This document shows, piece after piece, positions 20,176-28,465 of a stretch of DNA of 64,000 nucleotides (its first letter is position 1; each line of letters opens with the position of its first letter). This DNA comes from an uncultured Oscillospiraceae bacterium (lineage in GTDB: Bacteria; Bacillota; Clostridia; Oscillospirales; Oscillospiraceae), in NCBI GenBank assembly GCA_934646185.1, contig CAKUEH010000004.1, positions 1 to 64,000 of the forward strand. Reading direction: 5' to 3'. The translations under genes were made by a program, and so were the position numbers. The notes under the pieces were generated by a model. It saw nothing but the letters and a program-made list of their open reading frames with translations. It was not told the origin of the DNA and did not search any database.

Positions 20176-21477
20176 ATGCGAATGGTCGATCTCATTGAAA
20201 AAAAGCGGGACGGCGGCGTTCTGACCGACGACGAGATCCGCTTCATCATCCAGGGCTTTACTGACGGCTCCATTCCGGATTACCAGATGTCCGCCTTTGC
20301 CATGACGGTTTTCTACAAGGGCATGACGGATCACGAGACCGCCGTGCTGACCGACGCGATGATGCGCTCGGGCGATACGGTGGATTTGAGCCGCTTCGGC
20401 GATAAATCCGTCGACAAGCACTCCACCGGCGGCGTCGGCGACAAGACGACACTGATCGTCGCGCCGATCGTCTCGAGTCTTGGAGGCAAGATGGCAAAGA
20501 TGTCGGGCCGCGGACTCGGCCACACGGGCGGCACGGTCGACAAGCTCGAATCCATCCCCGGCTACCGGACGACGCTCTCGGCGGACGATTTCATGCGCCA
20601 GGTCGAAGAGGTCGGCGTGGCCGTCATCGGCCAGTCGGGCAATCTGACGCCCGCGGATAAAAAGCTCTACGCTCTGCGCGACGTCACGGCAACGATCGAT
20701 TCGCTGCCGCTCATCACGTCGTCCATCATGTCCAAAAAGCTCGCCGCGGGCGCGCATTCCATCGTGCTGGACGTCAAGATCGGCTCCGGCGCGTTTATGA
20801 AGACGCTCGAAGACGGGCGGAAGCTCGCCGAGAGCATGGTGCGCATCGGCAAGGCCTGCGGCCGGAACGTCGTGGCGGTCATGTCCAACATGGATATCCC
20901 GCTCGGGTATTACATCGGCAACGCGCTCGAGGTGCGCGAGGCGGTCGAGGTGCTGCGCGGACACGGCTGCCCGGACCTGACCGGCGTGTGCGTCACGCTG
21001 GCGGCCAATATGCTGCACCTGTGCAACGGCTGGCCCATCGAAGAGGCCACGAAACAGGCGGAGGACGCCATCGCCTCCGGCCGGGCCTTTGAGCAGATGA
21101 AGCGCTGGATCGCCGCGCAGGGCGGCGACGCACGGGTGCTGGACGATGTGAGCCTGCTGCCGCAGGCGTCGGTGCAGTACGAGATCAAAGCGCCGCAGGC
21201 GGGCTATATCCACCATATGGACGCGCAGAAGATCGGCGAGAGCTCCGCCATGCTCGGCGCGGGCCGCAAGACGAAGGAGGACGCCATCGACTTTGCCGCC
21301 GGTATCGTCCTGAAGGAAAAGACCGGTGCGAAGGTCGAACAGGGCCAGACGCTGGCCGTGCTGCACACGAACCGGCCTGAGACGATCGCCGACGCGGAGC
21401 GCGTCTTTTTGGAGGCCATCTGCTGGGGCTCGGACGCGCCGGAGGCGCAGCCGCTGATCTACGGGATCGTAAAGTAA
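20176..21477 (+). CDS. pdp: Pyrimidine-nucleoside phosphorylase
   Basis: A 433-aa enzyme that cleaves uridine or thymidine with phosphate to base and (deoxy)ribose-1-phosphate. The thymidine/pyrimidine phosphorylase signature SGRGLGHTGGTVDKLESIPG is present near residues 110-130, after DKHSTGGVGDKTTL. Length and the all-helical N-terminal domain are typical. The start was set at ATG 20176 with AGGAGGC upstream; an earlier in-frame GTG lacks a ribosome site. It is fourth in the salvage operon. Confidence 0.95.
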   Translation: MRMVDLIEKKRDGGVLTDDEIRFIIQGFTDGSIPDYQMSAFAMTVFYKGMTDHETAVLTDAMMRSGDTVDLSRFGDKSVDKHSTGGVGDKTTLIVAPIVSSLGGKMAKMSGRGLGHTGGTVDKLESIPGYRTTLSADDFMRQVEEVGVAVIGQSGNLTPADKKLYALRDVTATIDSLPLITSSIMSKKLAAGAHSIVLDVKIGSGAFMKTLEDGRKLAESMVRIGKACGRNVVAVMSNMDIPLGYYIGNALEVREAVEVLRGHGCPDLTGVCVTLAANMLHLCNGWPIEEATKQAEDAIASGRAFEQMKRWIAAQGGDARVLDDVSLLPQASVQYEIKAPQAGYIHHMDAQKIGESSAMLGAGRKTKEDAIDFAAGIVLKEKTGAKVEQGQTLAVLHTNRPETIADAERVFLEAICWGSDAPEAQPLIYGIVK

Positions 21478-21496
21478 AAAGAGGAGAGATAGAGAT

Positions 21497-22123
21497 ATGT
21501 CAGATGTGATCGTCATCGGTGTTGCCGGCGGGACCGGCAGTGGAAAAACCACGCTCGTCAAGGCTCTGATGAACCGCTTCGGCGACAACATCAGCGTCCT
21601 CAGCCACGACAACTATTACAAGCGGCACGACGAGATGAGCTATGAGGAACGGACGCATTTAAACTATGACTGCCCGGACGCATTCGACACCGACATGATG
21701 ATCGAGCATCTGCGCATGCTCAAAAGCGGACAGGCCATCGACTGCCCGACGTATGACTACACCATCCACAACCGCGCCGACGAGGTGCTGCACATCGAGC
21801 CGCGCAAGGTCATCGTGGTCGAGGGCATCATGATCTTCGTCGACAGGGCGCTGTGCGACGAGATGAACATCCGCATCTTTGTCGACGCCGACGCCGACGT
21901 GCGCCTGTGCCGCCGCATCCGCCGCGACGTGAAAAAGCGCGGACGCAGCATCGATTCCGTCATCGACCAGTATCTGACCACCGTCAAGCCCATGCACGAG
22001 CTCTATGTCGAGCCCAGCAAGAAAAACGCGAACCTGATCGTCCCCGAGGGCGGCAAGAATCTCATCGCGCTTGAGATGATCGTCAACCGCATCCAGCGCC
22101 ATATCGACGGAAGCGCAGAATAA
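21497..22123 (+). CDS. udk: Uridine kinase
   Basis: A 208-aa P-loop kinase that phosphorylates uridine/cytidine to UMP/CMP. Walker A GGTGSGKTT lies at about residues 11-19. LSHDNYYKRHDEM and the IEPRKVIVVEGI region follow family order. It completes a pathway from uptake through phosphorolysis or rephosphorylation, ending at the UTP consumed by divergently encoded PyrG. It lies 19 bp after pdp behind GAGGAGAG. Confidence 0.95.
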   Translation: MSDVIVIGVAGGTGSGKTTLVKALMNRFGDNISVLSHDNYYKRHDEMSYEERTHLNYDCPDAFDTDMMIEHLRMLKSGQAIDCPTYDYTIHNRADEVLHIEPRKVIVVEGIMIFVDRALCDEMNIRIFVDADADVRLCRRIRRDVKKRGRSIDSVIDQYLTTVKPMHELYVEPSKKNANLIVPEGGKNLIALEMIVNRIQRHIDGSAE

Positions 22124-22130
22124 AAAACGC

Positions 22131-22173
22131 CCGCCCGGGGCCGTCTGATCGGCGGCTCCGGGCGGATTTTTTT
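22131..22173 (+). terminator. Terminator of the pyrimidine salvage operon
   Basis: A hairpin pairing CCGCCCGGGGCCG with CGGCTCCGGGCGG (one mismatch), followed by ATTTTTTT. Confidence 0.85.
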
Positions 22174-22235
22174 ACCGGCATACAGAAATCGGTGCGGTTC
22201 GAGCCGGTATTTTGTGCTTCGACAGAAAATATTTC

Positions 22236-24263
22236 CTAAATGTGGGGTTCCACGCCCGATTTCGACATACTTCGCGCGCGGCGTGTGGTATGGTGAGGCT
22301 GCATGGAGGCCGGATCGAGCTGCACGATCACCGCGGTCCGGTCATCAGGCTCTGACTCGCTGGCGCATGCGACGACCCCGGCGGCAAGCTCTCTCGGCGA
22401 AAGCGGCCCGCTCTCGCGCAGATACTGCTCGCAGGCGGCTTCCGGTACGCCGTCGGTGGTAAGCACCAGCTGCTCTCCTCTCTGTAAGGACAGCCCCACA
22501 CGCTCGGCCCGGTGTTCCTCTCCCACACCGAGCCCCGGCGGAGGCGAGGCTGTCCCTATTTTTTTGACCGTTCCTCCCTTTCTGAGATAGGACGGGGCCG
22601 CGCCCCATTTATAAAGCGCCCCCTCGCCCGAACAAAGATTCACCTCCAGCAGATCAATCGTGGAAAAGCACCCGTCGCCCCGCAGCACATACAGCTCGTT
22701 GAGCATCGCCGCCGCGTCCATCGCGTCGAACCCGAGCGTCAGCAGAGACTGCAGCACCCAGATCGCCTCCTGCGCGTCGGACTGCGCGCCGGAGCCGGTG
22801 CCCATGCCGTCGCAGAGCAGAACGTACTGCGTCGTGCCGCACTGGAAGCTCGTCCCGCAGTCGCCGCAGAGCGTATCGCCCCGCAGCCCGACCGCCCGGA
22901 CGCCGAGCGAGAGCCGGTAGCGCGGGACGCCTTCGGCGGGACGCTTCTGCCCCGCCGCGCGCAGAAACCGCGCAAGCTGCCCGAGCAGCGCGCGGGAGAT
23001 CTCCCGCGCCTCCTCGCTGCGCCGCAGGGCCAGCAGCTGCGACTGCTGCGCGCGCAGCGCCCGGTTGATGGCCGCGCGGAACGCCTCCTCCCGGATGCAG
23101 ACGGCGCAGAAGCCCGCGGGCAGGTCCCCTTCGTTTGCCTGCCCCTGCCGCAGGATCGTCCCGGCGCAGGCCGAAAGCAGGCGGCAGGTGTCGTCGGCCC
23201 GCTCCTGCCAGCACTGCTGGCGCTTGACGCAGCTGCGGCAGACCTCGTCCGCCGCGCTGTCGAAGATCAGCGCCGGGGCCGTCTGCGTTTCCTGCCCGGA
23301 CAGGGACAGCTTCGTCTCCATCCGCTGCAGAACGTCCGCCGTCTGCACGAGCGTGCTGGCCGCGGCAGGCGCGTCCCGCCGCGTATCTGGCAGCGCGAAG
23401 CCGGGCAGCAGACACGAAAGCACGGCCCCGGCCAGAACGCCCAGCGTCCAGCCCGCGTGCTCGCCGCCCCAGACGAGCACGCACAGAAAATACAGTCCCG
23501 CGAACGCCGCCGCCCGCGCCGTCCGGCGGAGCTCCGCCATCCGGCAGACGAGAAGCGGCAGACAGAAGCAGGCCGTCTGCGGCGGCGACGGGACGCTCCC
23601 GAGATCGAGCACCAGCCCGCAGGCCGCGCCGATGACAAGCGCGTCCTGCGTGCTGTCCGCGAGCAGGCACACGGCGGCAGCTCCGACCGCGGCCAGCGGG
23701 ACGCCGAACGGCAGCTCCACGCGCACAAGTCCCGCAAGCAGACACACTGCCGCCGCATAAGGCCGCAGCCGGGCGTTTTCCTCCGCCGGGCAGAGCGCCC
23801 GGATGCTCACGACCAGCAGCGTCAGCCGCAGCGCAAGCAGCAGCGCCGCCCGCAGCCCGCCGTCGGCCTGCAATACAAAGATCAACCCCAGCAGCGTATA
23901 GATCCCGCCCGCCGCGGCCGGGACGAAGCCGCGCCGCTGCGCGGGCAGCAGATCACGGAACAAACAGCTGCCCGCCAGCATCAGAAACCCCGCCGCGACC
24001 GGCTCCAGCGCGGTCGATAGGCCCCAGAACACGGCGTAGCCCGCCGCGGCCCCGAGATATGCGCACACAGCCGCCGGGCCGAACGGCAGCACGCACACCG
24101 GCGCAAGCGCCAGCGGCACATGCGCCGATAAAAGCCCCGCGCCCGCCAGCACGAAGCAGAAGCCGCACGCGCCGAGCGCGCGCAGCGCCTCGCGCAGCAC
24201 GGGCCGCGCCGCCAATCCCCGCGCCAGACGCTCCCGCAGCTGTTCCGCTCTTGCCGTTCCCAT
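22236..24263 (-). CDS. spoIIE: Stage II sporulation protein E (SpoIIE-type PP2C phosphatase)
   Basis: A 675-aa protein. The N-terminal half has about ten membrane helices (residues 25-290). A central cytoplasmic region contains a Cys cluster (CRSCVKRQQC, CAVC), and a C-terminal PP2C phosphatase domain has DGMGTGSGAQSDAQEA near 515-530 and DDRTAVIVQ near the end. SpoIIE dephosphorylates SpoIIAA to activate sigma-F in the forespore. It is shorter than the B. subtilis protein (about 820 aa). The ATG at 24263 follows AAAGGAGG; upstream sequence in frame is not protein-like. This gene implies a sporulating lineage. Confidence 0.92.
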   Translation of the reverse strand: MGTARAEQLRERLARGLAARPVLREALRALGACGFCFVLAGAGLLSAHVPLALAPVCVLPFGPAAVCAYLGAAAGYAVFWGLSTALEPVAAGFLMLAGSCLFRDLLPAQRRGFVPAAAGGIYTLLGLIFVLQADGGLRAALLLALRLTLLVVSIRALCPAEENARLRPYAAAVCLLAGLVRVELPFGVPLAAVGAAAVCLLADSTQDALVIGAACGLVLDLGSVPSPPQTACFCLPLLVCRMAELRRTARAAAFAGLYFLCVLVWGGEHAGWTLGVLAGAVLSCLLPGFALPDTRRDAPAAASTLVQTADVLQRMETKLSLSGQETQTAPALIFDSAADEVCRSCVKRQQCWQERADDTCRLLSACAGTILRQGQANEGDLPAGFCAVCIREEAFRAAINRALRAQQSQLLALRRSEEAREISRALLGQLARFLRAAGQKRPAEGVPRYRLSLGVRAVGLRGDTLCGDCGTSFQCGTTQYVLLCDGMGTGSGAQSDAQEAIWVLQSLLTLGFDAMDAAAMLNELYVLRGDGCFSTIDLLEVNLCSGEGALYKWGAAPSYLRKGGTVKKIGTASPPPGLGVGEEHRAERVGLSLQRGEQLVLTTDGVPEAACEQYLRESGPLSPRELAAGVVACASESEPDDRTAVIVQLDPASMQPHHTTRRARSMSKSGVEPHI

Positions 24264-24403
24264 CGCGCCGCCTCCTTTTGTTCCTTTGCGCAGTGTACCA
24301 CCCGAAGCGGACGGAAACCTGTCGGGAAATGACGCGGGAAACGCCGGCGCGGCTTCTTGCGCGCGGCGGAGAAAAAGAAACCCCGCTCTTTTTGTCTGCG
24401 CGC

Positions 24404-24432
24404 TTGCGTTTGCGGGGAAAATAGCGTAGAAT
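24404..24432 (+). promoter_or_regulatory. Promoter of the CYTH/pncB genes
   Basis: TTGCGT (24404-24409), a 17-bp spacer and TAGAAT (24427-24432), 30 bp upstream of the CYTH-protein start. Confidence 0.6.
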
Positions 24433-24461
24433 GGAGGAAACTTCAGAAGGAGGATCCCGAC

Positions 24462-25061
24462 TTGGGCAAGGAGACGGAATACAAGCTGGCCGTCGGCGAT
24501 CTGCAGCTGCTCGACTGCATCCTGTGCAGCCGGACGGTCACGGAAAAGCAGTGCGCGCCGTATACCTACATCCGCATGCGGACGACGTATTACGACACGG
24601 AGGACGGCTTTCTTGAAAAGCGGCGCTGGATGCTCCGCCTGCGCACGGAGGACGATCGCAGCGTCGTCACCATGAAGACCCCCGGCGCCGGACACACGCG
24701 CGGCGAGTGGGAGATCGAGAGCGACTATCTCGACGAGGCGCTTGAAAAGCTGGCCGCCCTCGGCGCGCCGCAGGAGCTCATATCCCTGCAGCCGGACGCG
24801 CTCGCACCCATCTGCGGGGCGAGCTTCACCCGCATCACGGCGGAGCTGCGGCTGTCGGAGGGTACGGCCTGCATGATCTGCGGCGACGTCGGCGAGCTGA
24901 CCGGCGGCGGAAAATCGGCGCTTCTGTGCGAGCTGGAGCTGGAATTAAAGCACGGAAACGAAGCGGAGCTGACTGCGTTCGCGCAGAAGCTCATGGAAAC
25001 CTACCATCTGTCCGAACAGCCGCTCAGCAAATTGCAGCGCGCACGGGCGCTGGCAGAATAA
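24462..25061 (+). CDS. CYTH domain-containing protein (triphosphate tunnel enzyme family)
   Basis: A 199-aa protein starting at TTG, eight bases after AAGGAGG. This places the family's ExExK signature (ETEYK) at residues 4-8, exactly where CYTH proteins carry it. Further charged strands are typical of the tunnel fold: RMRTTYYDT, LRLRTEDD and CELELELKHG. CYTH enzymes hydrolyse or cyclise triphosphates (triphosphatases, class IV adenylate cyclase); the substrate here cannot be told. It is followed by pncB 35 bp later. Confidence 0.85.
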   Translation: MGKETEYKLAVGDLQLLDCILCSRTVTEKQCAPYTYIRMRTTYYDTEDGFLEKRRWMLRLRTEDDRSVVTMKTPGAGHTRGEWEIESDYLDEALEKLAALGAPQELISLQPDALAPICGASFTRITAELRLSEGTACMICGDVGELTGGGKSALLCELELELKHGNEAELTAFAQKLMETYHLSEQPLSKLQRARALAE

Positions 25062-25096
25062 ACCGCCGTGCGGCGGAAAAATGAGGGAAAACGATC

Positions 25097-26557
25097 ATGG
25101 ATATCAACAAAAACGCCAATCTGAGCATGCTCTGCGACTATTACGAGCTCACCATGGGCAACGGCTATTTCGTCCAGGGCATGCAGGACCGCATCACGTA
25201 TTTTGATATTTTCTTCCGCTCCGTGCCGGACAACGGCGGCTTTGCCATCGCGGCAGGGCTGGAGCAGGCGATCGAATATGTGCAGCAGCTGCATTTTGAC
25301 GAGGACGACATTGCCTATCTGCGCAGCCGGAAGATGTTCGACGAGGGATTCCTGCAGTATCTGCGCGGCTTCCGCTTCACGGGCGATATCTGGGCCGTGC
25401 CGGAGGGCACGCCGATCTTCCCACGCGAGCCGATCATGACCGTCCGCGCGCCCGCCATTCAGGCGCAGCTCGTCGAGACGTTTCTGCTGCTGACGCTCAA
25501 CCACCAGAGCCTCATCGCGACGAAGGCCAACCGCGTCGTGCGGGCCGCGAAGGGCCGCACCGTTCTGGAATTCGGCTCGCGCCGGGCGCAGGGCGTCGAC
25601 GCGGCGGTCGACGGCGCGCGGGCGGCCTACATCGGCGGCTGCAAGGGCACGGCCTGCACGCTGACCGACCAGCTCTACGGCGTTCCGGCCGGCGGCACGA
25701 TGGCCCATTCGTGGGTGCAGATGTTCCCGTCGGAATACGAGGCGTTCAAGGCCTACTGCGAGACCTATCCGGATAACCCCACGCTGCTGGTCGACACGTA
25801 CAATACGCTGAGATCCGGCATCCCAAACGCCATCCGCGTCTTCAACGAGGTCCTGAAGCCCCGCGGGCTCACGAAATGCGGCATCCGGCTCGACTCCGGC
25901 GACATGACCTATCTGACGAAAAAGGCGCGCAAGCTGCTCGATGAGGCCGGCTGGCAGAGCTGCAAAATTTCGTGCTCGAACTCGCTCGACGAGTATATCA
26001 TCGAGGATATTCTCAATCAGGGCGCGCAGATCGATCTGTTCGGCGTCGGCGAGCGGCTCATCACGGCCAAATCCGAGGCCGTATTCGGCGGCGTGTACAA
26101 GCTGACGGCCATCGAGGACGAGGCTGGAAATATCATCCCCAAGATCAAGATCAGCGAAAACGTCGGCAAGATCACGAACCCGCACTTCAAAAAGGTCTAC
26201 CGCTTCTTCGGCAACGACACGGGCAAGGCCATCGCGGACTATCTGTGCGTCCACGACGAGACGGTCGACGACAGCGGGGATCTCGAGATCTTCGACCCGC
26301 AGGCGACGTGGAAGCGCAAAAAGGTCTACAACTTCACGGCGAAGGAACTGCTCGTGCCGATCTTCAAAAACGGCGAGCTGGTCTATCAGCTGCCGAAGCT
26401 GGACGAGATCCAGGCCTACTGCGAAGCGCAGGTCGACACGCTCTGGGACGAGGTCAAGCGCTTCGACAACCCGCATACCTATTACGTCGATCTGTCGCAG
26501 AAGCTCTGGGACATCAAGGACCGGCTGCTGCACGAGGCCGGCAGGCTCGGCAAATAA
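25097..26557 (+). CDS. pncB: Nicotinate phosphoribosyltransferase
   Basis: A 486-aa enzyme that makes nicotinate mononucleotide from nicotinate and PRPP in NAD salvage. The N-terminus LCDYYELTMGNGYF, the FGSRRAQG motif (about residues 160-167) and GIRLDSGDMTYL near 265-276 are diagnostic. Length fits the long Gram-positive form. It may be co-transcribed with the CYTH gene. GAGGG precedes the ATG. Confidence 0.95.
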   Translation: MDINKNANLSMLCDYYELTMGNGYFVQGMQDRITYFDIFFRSVPDNGGFAIAAGLEQAIEYVQQLHFDEDDIAYLRSRKMFDEGFLQYLRGFRFTGDIWAVPEGTPIFPREPIMTVRAPAIQAQLVETFLLLTLNHQSLIATKANRVVRAAKGRTVLEFGSRRAQGVDAAVDGARAAYIGGCKGTACTLTDQLYGVPAGGTMAHSWVQMFPSEYEAFKAYCETYPDNPTLLVDTYNTLRSGIPNAIRVFNEVLKPRGLTKCGIRLDSGDMTYLTKKARKLLDEAGWQSCKISCSNSLDEYIIEDILNQGAQIDLFGVGERLITAKSEAVFGGVYKLTAIEDEAGNIIPKIKISENVGKITNPHFKKVYRFFGNDTGKAIADYLCVHDETVDDSGDLEIFDPQATWKRKKVYNFTAKELLVPIFKNGELVYQLPKLDEIQAYCEAQVDTLWDEVKRFDNPHTYYVDLSQKLWDIKDRLLHEAGRLGK

Positions 26558-26565
26558 AAATCATC

Positions 26566-26594
26566 GCATCCGCCCGGGGCTTCCGGACGGATGC
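26566..26594 (+). terminator. Hairpin after pncB, weak terminator or attenuator
   Basis: GCATCCG-CCGG / CCGG-CGGATGC hairpin. The following tract is only GCATTTAT, so termination may be partial and the next gene may be reached by readthrough. Confidence 0.45.
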
Positions 26595-26615
26595 GCATTT
26601 ATGGAGGGAAACAGC

Positions 26616-27599
26616 ATGACCATTCGCGTGGGGATCATCGGACGGAATTTCGTCGTCGACTGGATACTGGCGGCGATGGAGCAGGTGCCGGAGCTGCGCC
26701 CGGCGGCGATTTACTCAAGAAACGAACAGACCGGCCGGGAATTTGCGGAAAAATATCATCTGGACGCGGTATTCACCGATCTGGAGGCGTTCGCGGCCTC
26801 GGACGCGTTCGACGCGGCGTATATCGCAAGCCCAAACATCTGCCATTTTGAGCAGGCCATGTGCCTGCTGCGGCACGGCAAGCACGTGCTGCTGGAAAAG
26901 CCGGGCGTTCTGACAAAGCAGCAGACCCAAACGCTTGTCGAGACGGCAAAGGCCAATCACGTCGTCTATCTCGAGGCGATGCGGCTGGTGTTTGACGACG
27001 CGCTGCCCATCATCCGGGACGCGCTGCCCGAGATCGGGACGCTCCGCCGCGTCACGGCGGAATTCACGCAGTATTCCTCCCGCTACGACCGCGTCCGCGC
27101 AGGCGAGATGCATATCAACGCCTTTGACCCCGCGCTGTGCAATGCGGCGATTCTGGACATGGGCTGCTATCCCATCCACGCGCTCGTTTCCATGTTTGGC
27201 GCGCCCGCGCATGTGTCGGCGGAAGCCTACCATCTGGAAAGCGGGTTTGAAGCGGGCGGCATCGCGCTTCTGCGCTATGACGGCTTCGTCTGCGAGGCGA
27301 TCTGGTCGAAGGTCTGCAAGCAGGCCGCGCCCACCACGTTTATGGGCGAGGACGGGTCGATCCTGCTCGACGATATCAACCACATCCGCCGCATCTGGCT
27401 CGTGCGCCGCAGCGGCGAGACGGTCGAGCTGCCGTACCGTGAAAAGCTGCCGAACAACATGATGTACGAGCTGCGTGAGTTTGCCGGCTATATCGCCTCC
27501 GGCACGCAGCCGGAGAAACGCAATCGCGACAGCATCCTTACCGCCGCCGTCATCGAAGAGGCCCGCCGCCAGACGGGCACGCTTCTCGGCGGGCTCTGA
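26616..27599 (+). CDS. Gfo/Idh/MocA-family oxidoreductase
   Basis: A 327-aa NAD(P)-dependent dehydrogenase. The N-terminal Rossmann motif is VGIIGRNFVVDWI (residues 5-17). The family EKPGVLT motif lies near residue 92, and the C-terminal alpha/beta domain has DMGCYPIHAL near 178-187. The natural substrate (a sugar or inositol derivative, or dihydrodiol) is not evident. The start at 26616 was preferred because the upstream in-frame ATG (26601) lies within the GGAGGG ribosome site. Confidence 0.87.
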   Translation: MTIRVGIIGRNFVVDWILAAMEQVPELRPAAIYSRNEQTGREFAEKYHLDAVFTDLEAFAASDAFDAAYIASPNICHFEQAMCLLRHGKHVLLEKPGVLTKQQTQTLVETAKANHVVYLEAMRLVFDDALPIIRDALPEIGTLRRVTAEFTQYSSRYDRVRAGEMHINAFDPALCNAAILDMGCYPIHALVSMFGAPAHVSAEAYHLESGFEAGGIALLRYDGFVCEAIWSKVCKQAAPTTFMGEDGSILLDDINHIRRIWLVRRSGETVELPYREKLPNNMMYELREFAGYIASGTQPEKRNRDSILTAAVIEEARRQTGTLLGGL

Positions 27600-27642
27600 T
27601 CCGCAGAGCAAACACGCGCAGCGTAAAACAGTTTGACAGACC

Positions 27643-27681
27643 AACGCCGGGAGGAAGCGGTTGCTTCCTCCCGGCGTTTTG
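27643..27681 (+). terminator. Terminator between convergent genes
   Basis: Perfect stem CGCCGGGAGGAAGC / GCTTCCTCCCGGCG with loop GGTT, followed by TTTTG on the plus strand; the minus-strand side offers only GTTGG. It ends the oxidoreductase transcript. Confidence 0.85.
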
Positions 27682-28050
27682 TTATGTGCCGCAGCCCTGG
27701 ATATCCAGAGAATCGAGCGCCTCCTGACCGGAAGCGGTCAGCGCCATGCTGCCGCGGATGGGCCAGGCTTCGTAGCCCGCATAGTCAAAGCCCTTCAGCG
27801 GCAGGGCGAAATCCACGGAAATGAGCCGCTTGATCTGCAGGGCGAGGATCGCCGCGCTGGTTTCCGCGCGGTTTCCGGCGCCGTCCAGATACACGGGCGT
27901 TTCGTCCGTTCTTGTGCAGGCGGCAGGCAGGAACGCCAGCTCGCCGAGCTGCCGCAGCAGCCGGAGCTCCGGCTCCGTCAGAAGCAGCACATGGCTTCTG
28001 CACCCGCCGCAGCCGCCTCCGCAGCCTCCGCAGGACGTACAGTCGGTCAT
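27682..28050 (-). CDS. Small Cys-rich protein of unknown function
   Basis: A 122-aa protein whose first 16 residues hold five Cys among Gly (CTSCGGCGGGCGGC). A predicted alpha/beta body follows with no motif I recognise, and it ends DIQGCGT. The N-terminal cluster could bind a metal or Fe-S cluster (inference). Start at 28050: AGGAGGG lies 7 nt upstream; another ATG two codons earlier sits too close to that site. It lies upstream of a terminator and downstream of the exporter operon, with a 44-bp gap. Confidence 0.6.
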   Translation of the reverse strand: MTDCTSCGGCGGGCGGCRSHVLLLTEPELRLLRQLGELAFLPAACTRTDETPVYLDGAGNRAETSAAILALQIKRLISVDFALPLKGFDYAGYEAWPIRGSMALTASGQEALDSLDIQGCGT

Positions 28051-28094
28051 ATTCATCCCTCCTGCCGCTAGGATACCCGAATCACGCGGAAACG

Positions 28095-28253
28095 TCAATG
28101 CTTTTCGGATAAAAAAGCCGTCAGCTTATCGGTCAGCGTCCACACACCTGCGATCAGCCCCAGCAATACCGCCGCGGGGATCGCCAGCACGCCGATCACG
28201 GCCAGCCCCAGATAGAACACGCCGCCGGAAACGCCGTTCTTTGCTTTTTTCAT
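28095..28253 (-). CDS. 52-residue membrane protein of unknown function
   Basis: Starts MKKAKNGVSGG, then one or two hydrophobic helices (about residues 12-40), and ends LSEKH. It overlaps the preceding 71-aa gene by 4 bp (ATGA), which argues for a real coupled gene. It is the last gene of an ABC-exporter operon. Function unknown; it might be a small partner of the permease. Confidence 0.55.
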   Translation of the reverse strand: MKKAKNGVSGGVFYLGLAVIGVLAIPAAVLLGLIAGVWTLTDKLTAFLSEKH

Positions 28254-28465
28254 GGAATCACTGTGCATAGCTCTAATTTCTCCCGTGCAAGCATCCACAC
28301 GTCGCGCAGCCAGAGGAAAAAGTCCTCTACATTGCGGACGGTCTGCTGTACGCCGACCTCCGCGCAGCTGCCGAACACGGCCTTGGCCGCGCAGCACGTC
28401 ATGCCGACCAGCAGCGCCGCGATCAAAACCAGCACCAGAACGAGCCGGAGCAAAAACCGGATCAT
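28250..28465 (-). CDS. 71-residue membrane-anchored protein of unknown function
   Basis: The N-terminal helix (residues 4-22) is very hydrophobic and ends in MTCCAAKA. A short amphipathic domain with Trp and charged residues follows (about 38-66). The ATG overlaps the permease stop by 4 bp, and the stop overlaps the next small gene. Reading order and coupling suggest it is an accessory of the Bce-type transporter. No family recognised. Confidence 0.58.
   Translation of the reverse strand: MIRFLLRLVLVLVLIAALLVGMTCCAAKAVFGSCAEVGVQQTVRNVEDFFLWLRDVWMLAREKLELCTVIP

Noticed and set aside
25063..25076. Palindrome CCGCCGTGCGGCGG before pncB as a terminator
   Set aside because: The loop is too tight and the tail is AAAA rather than T on the plus strand; probably incidental.
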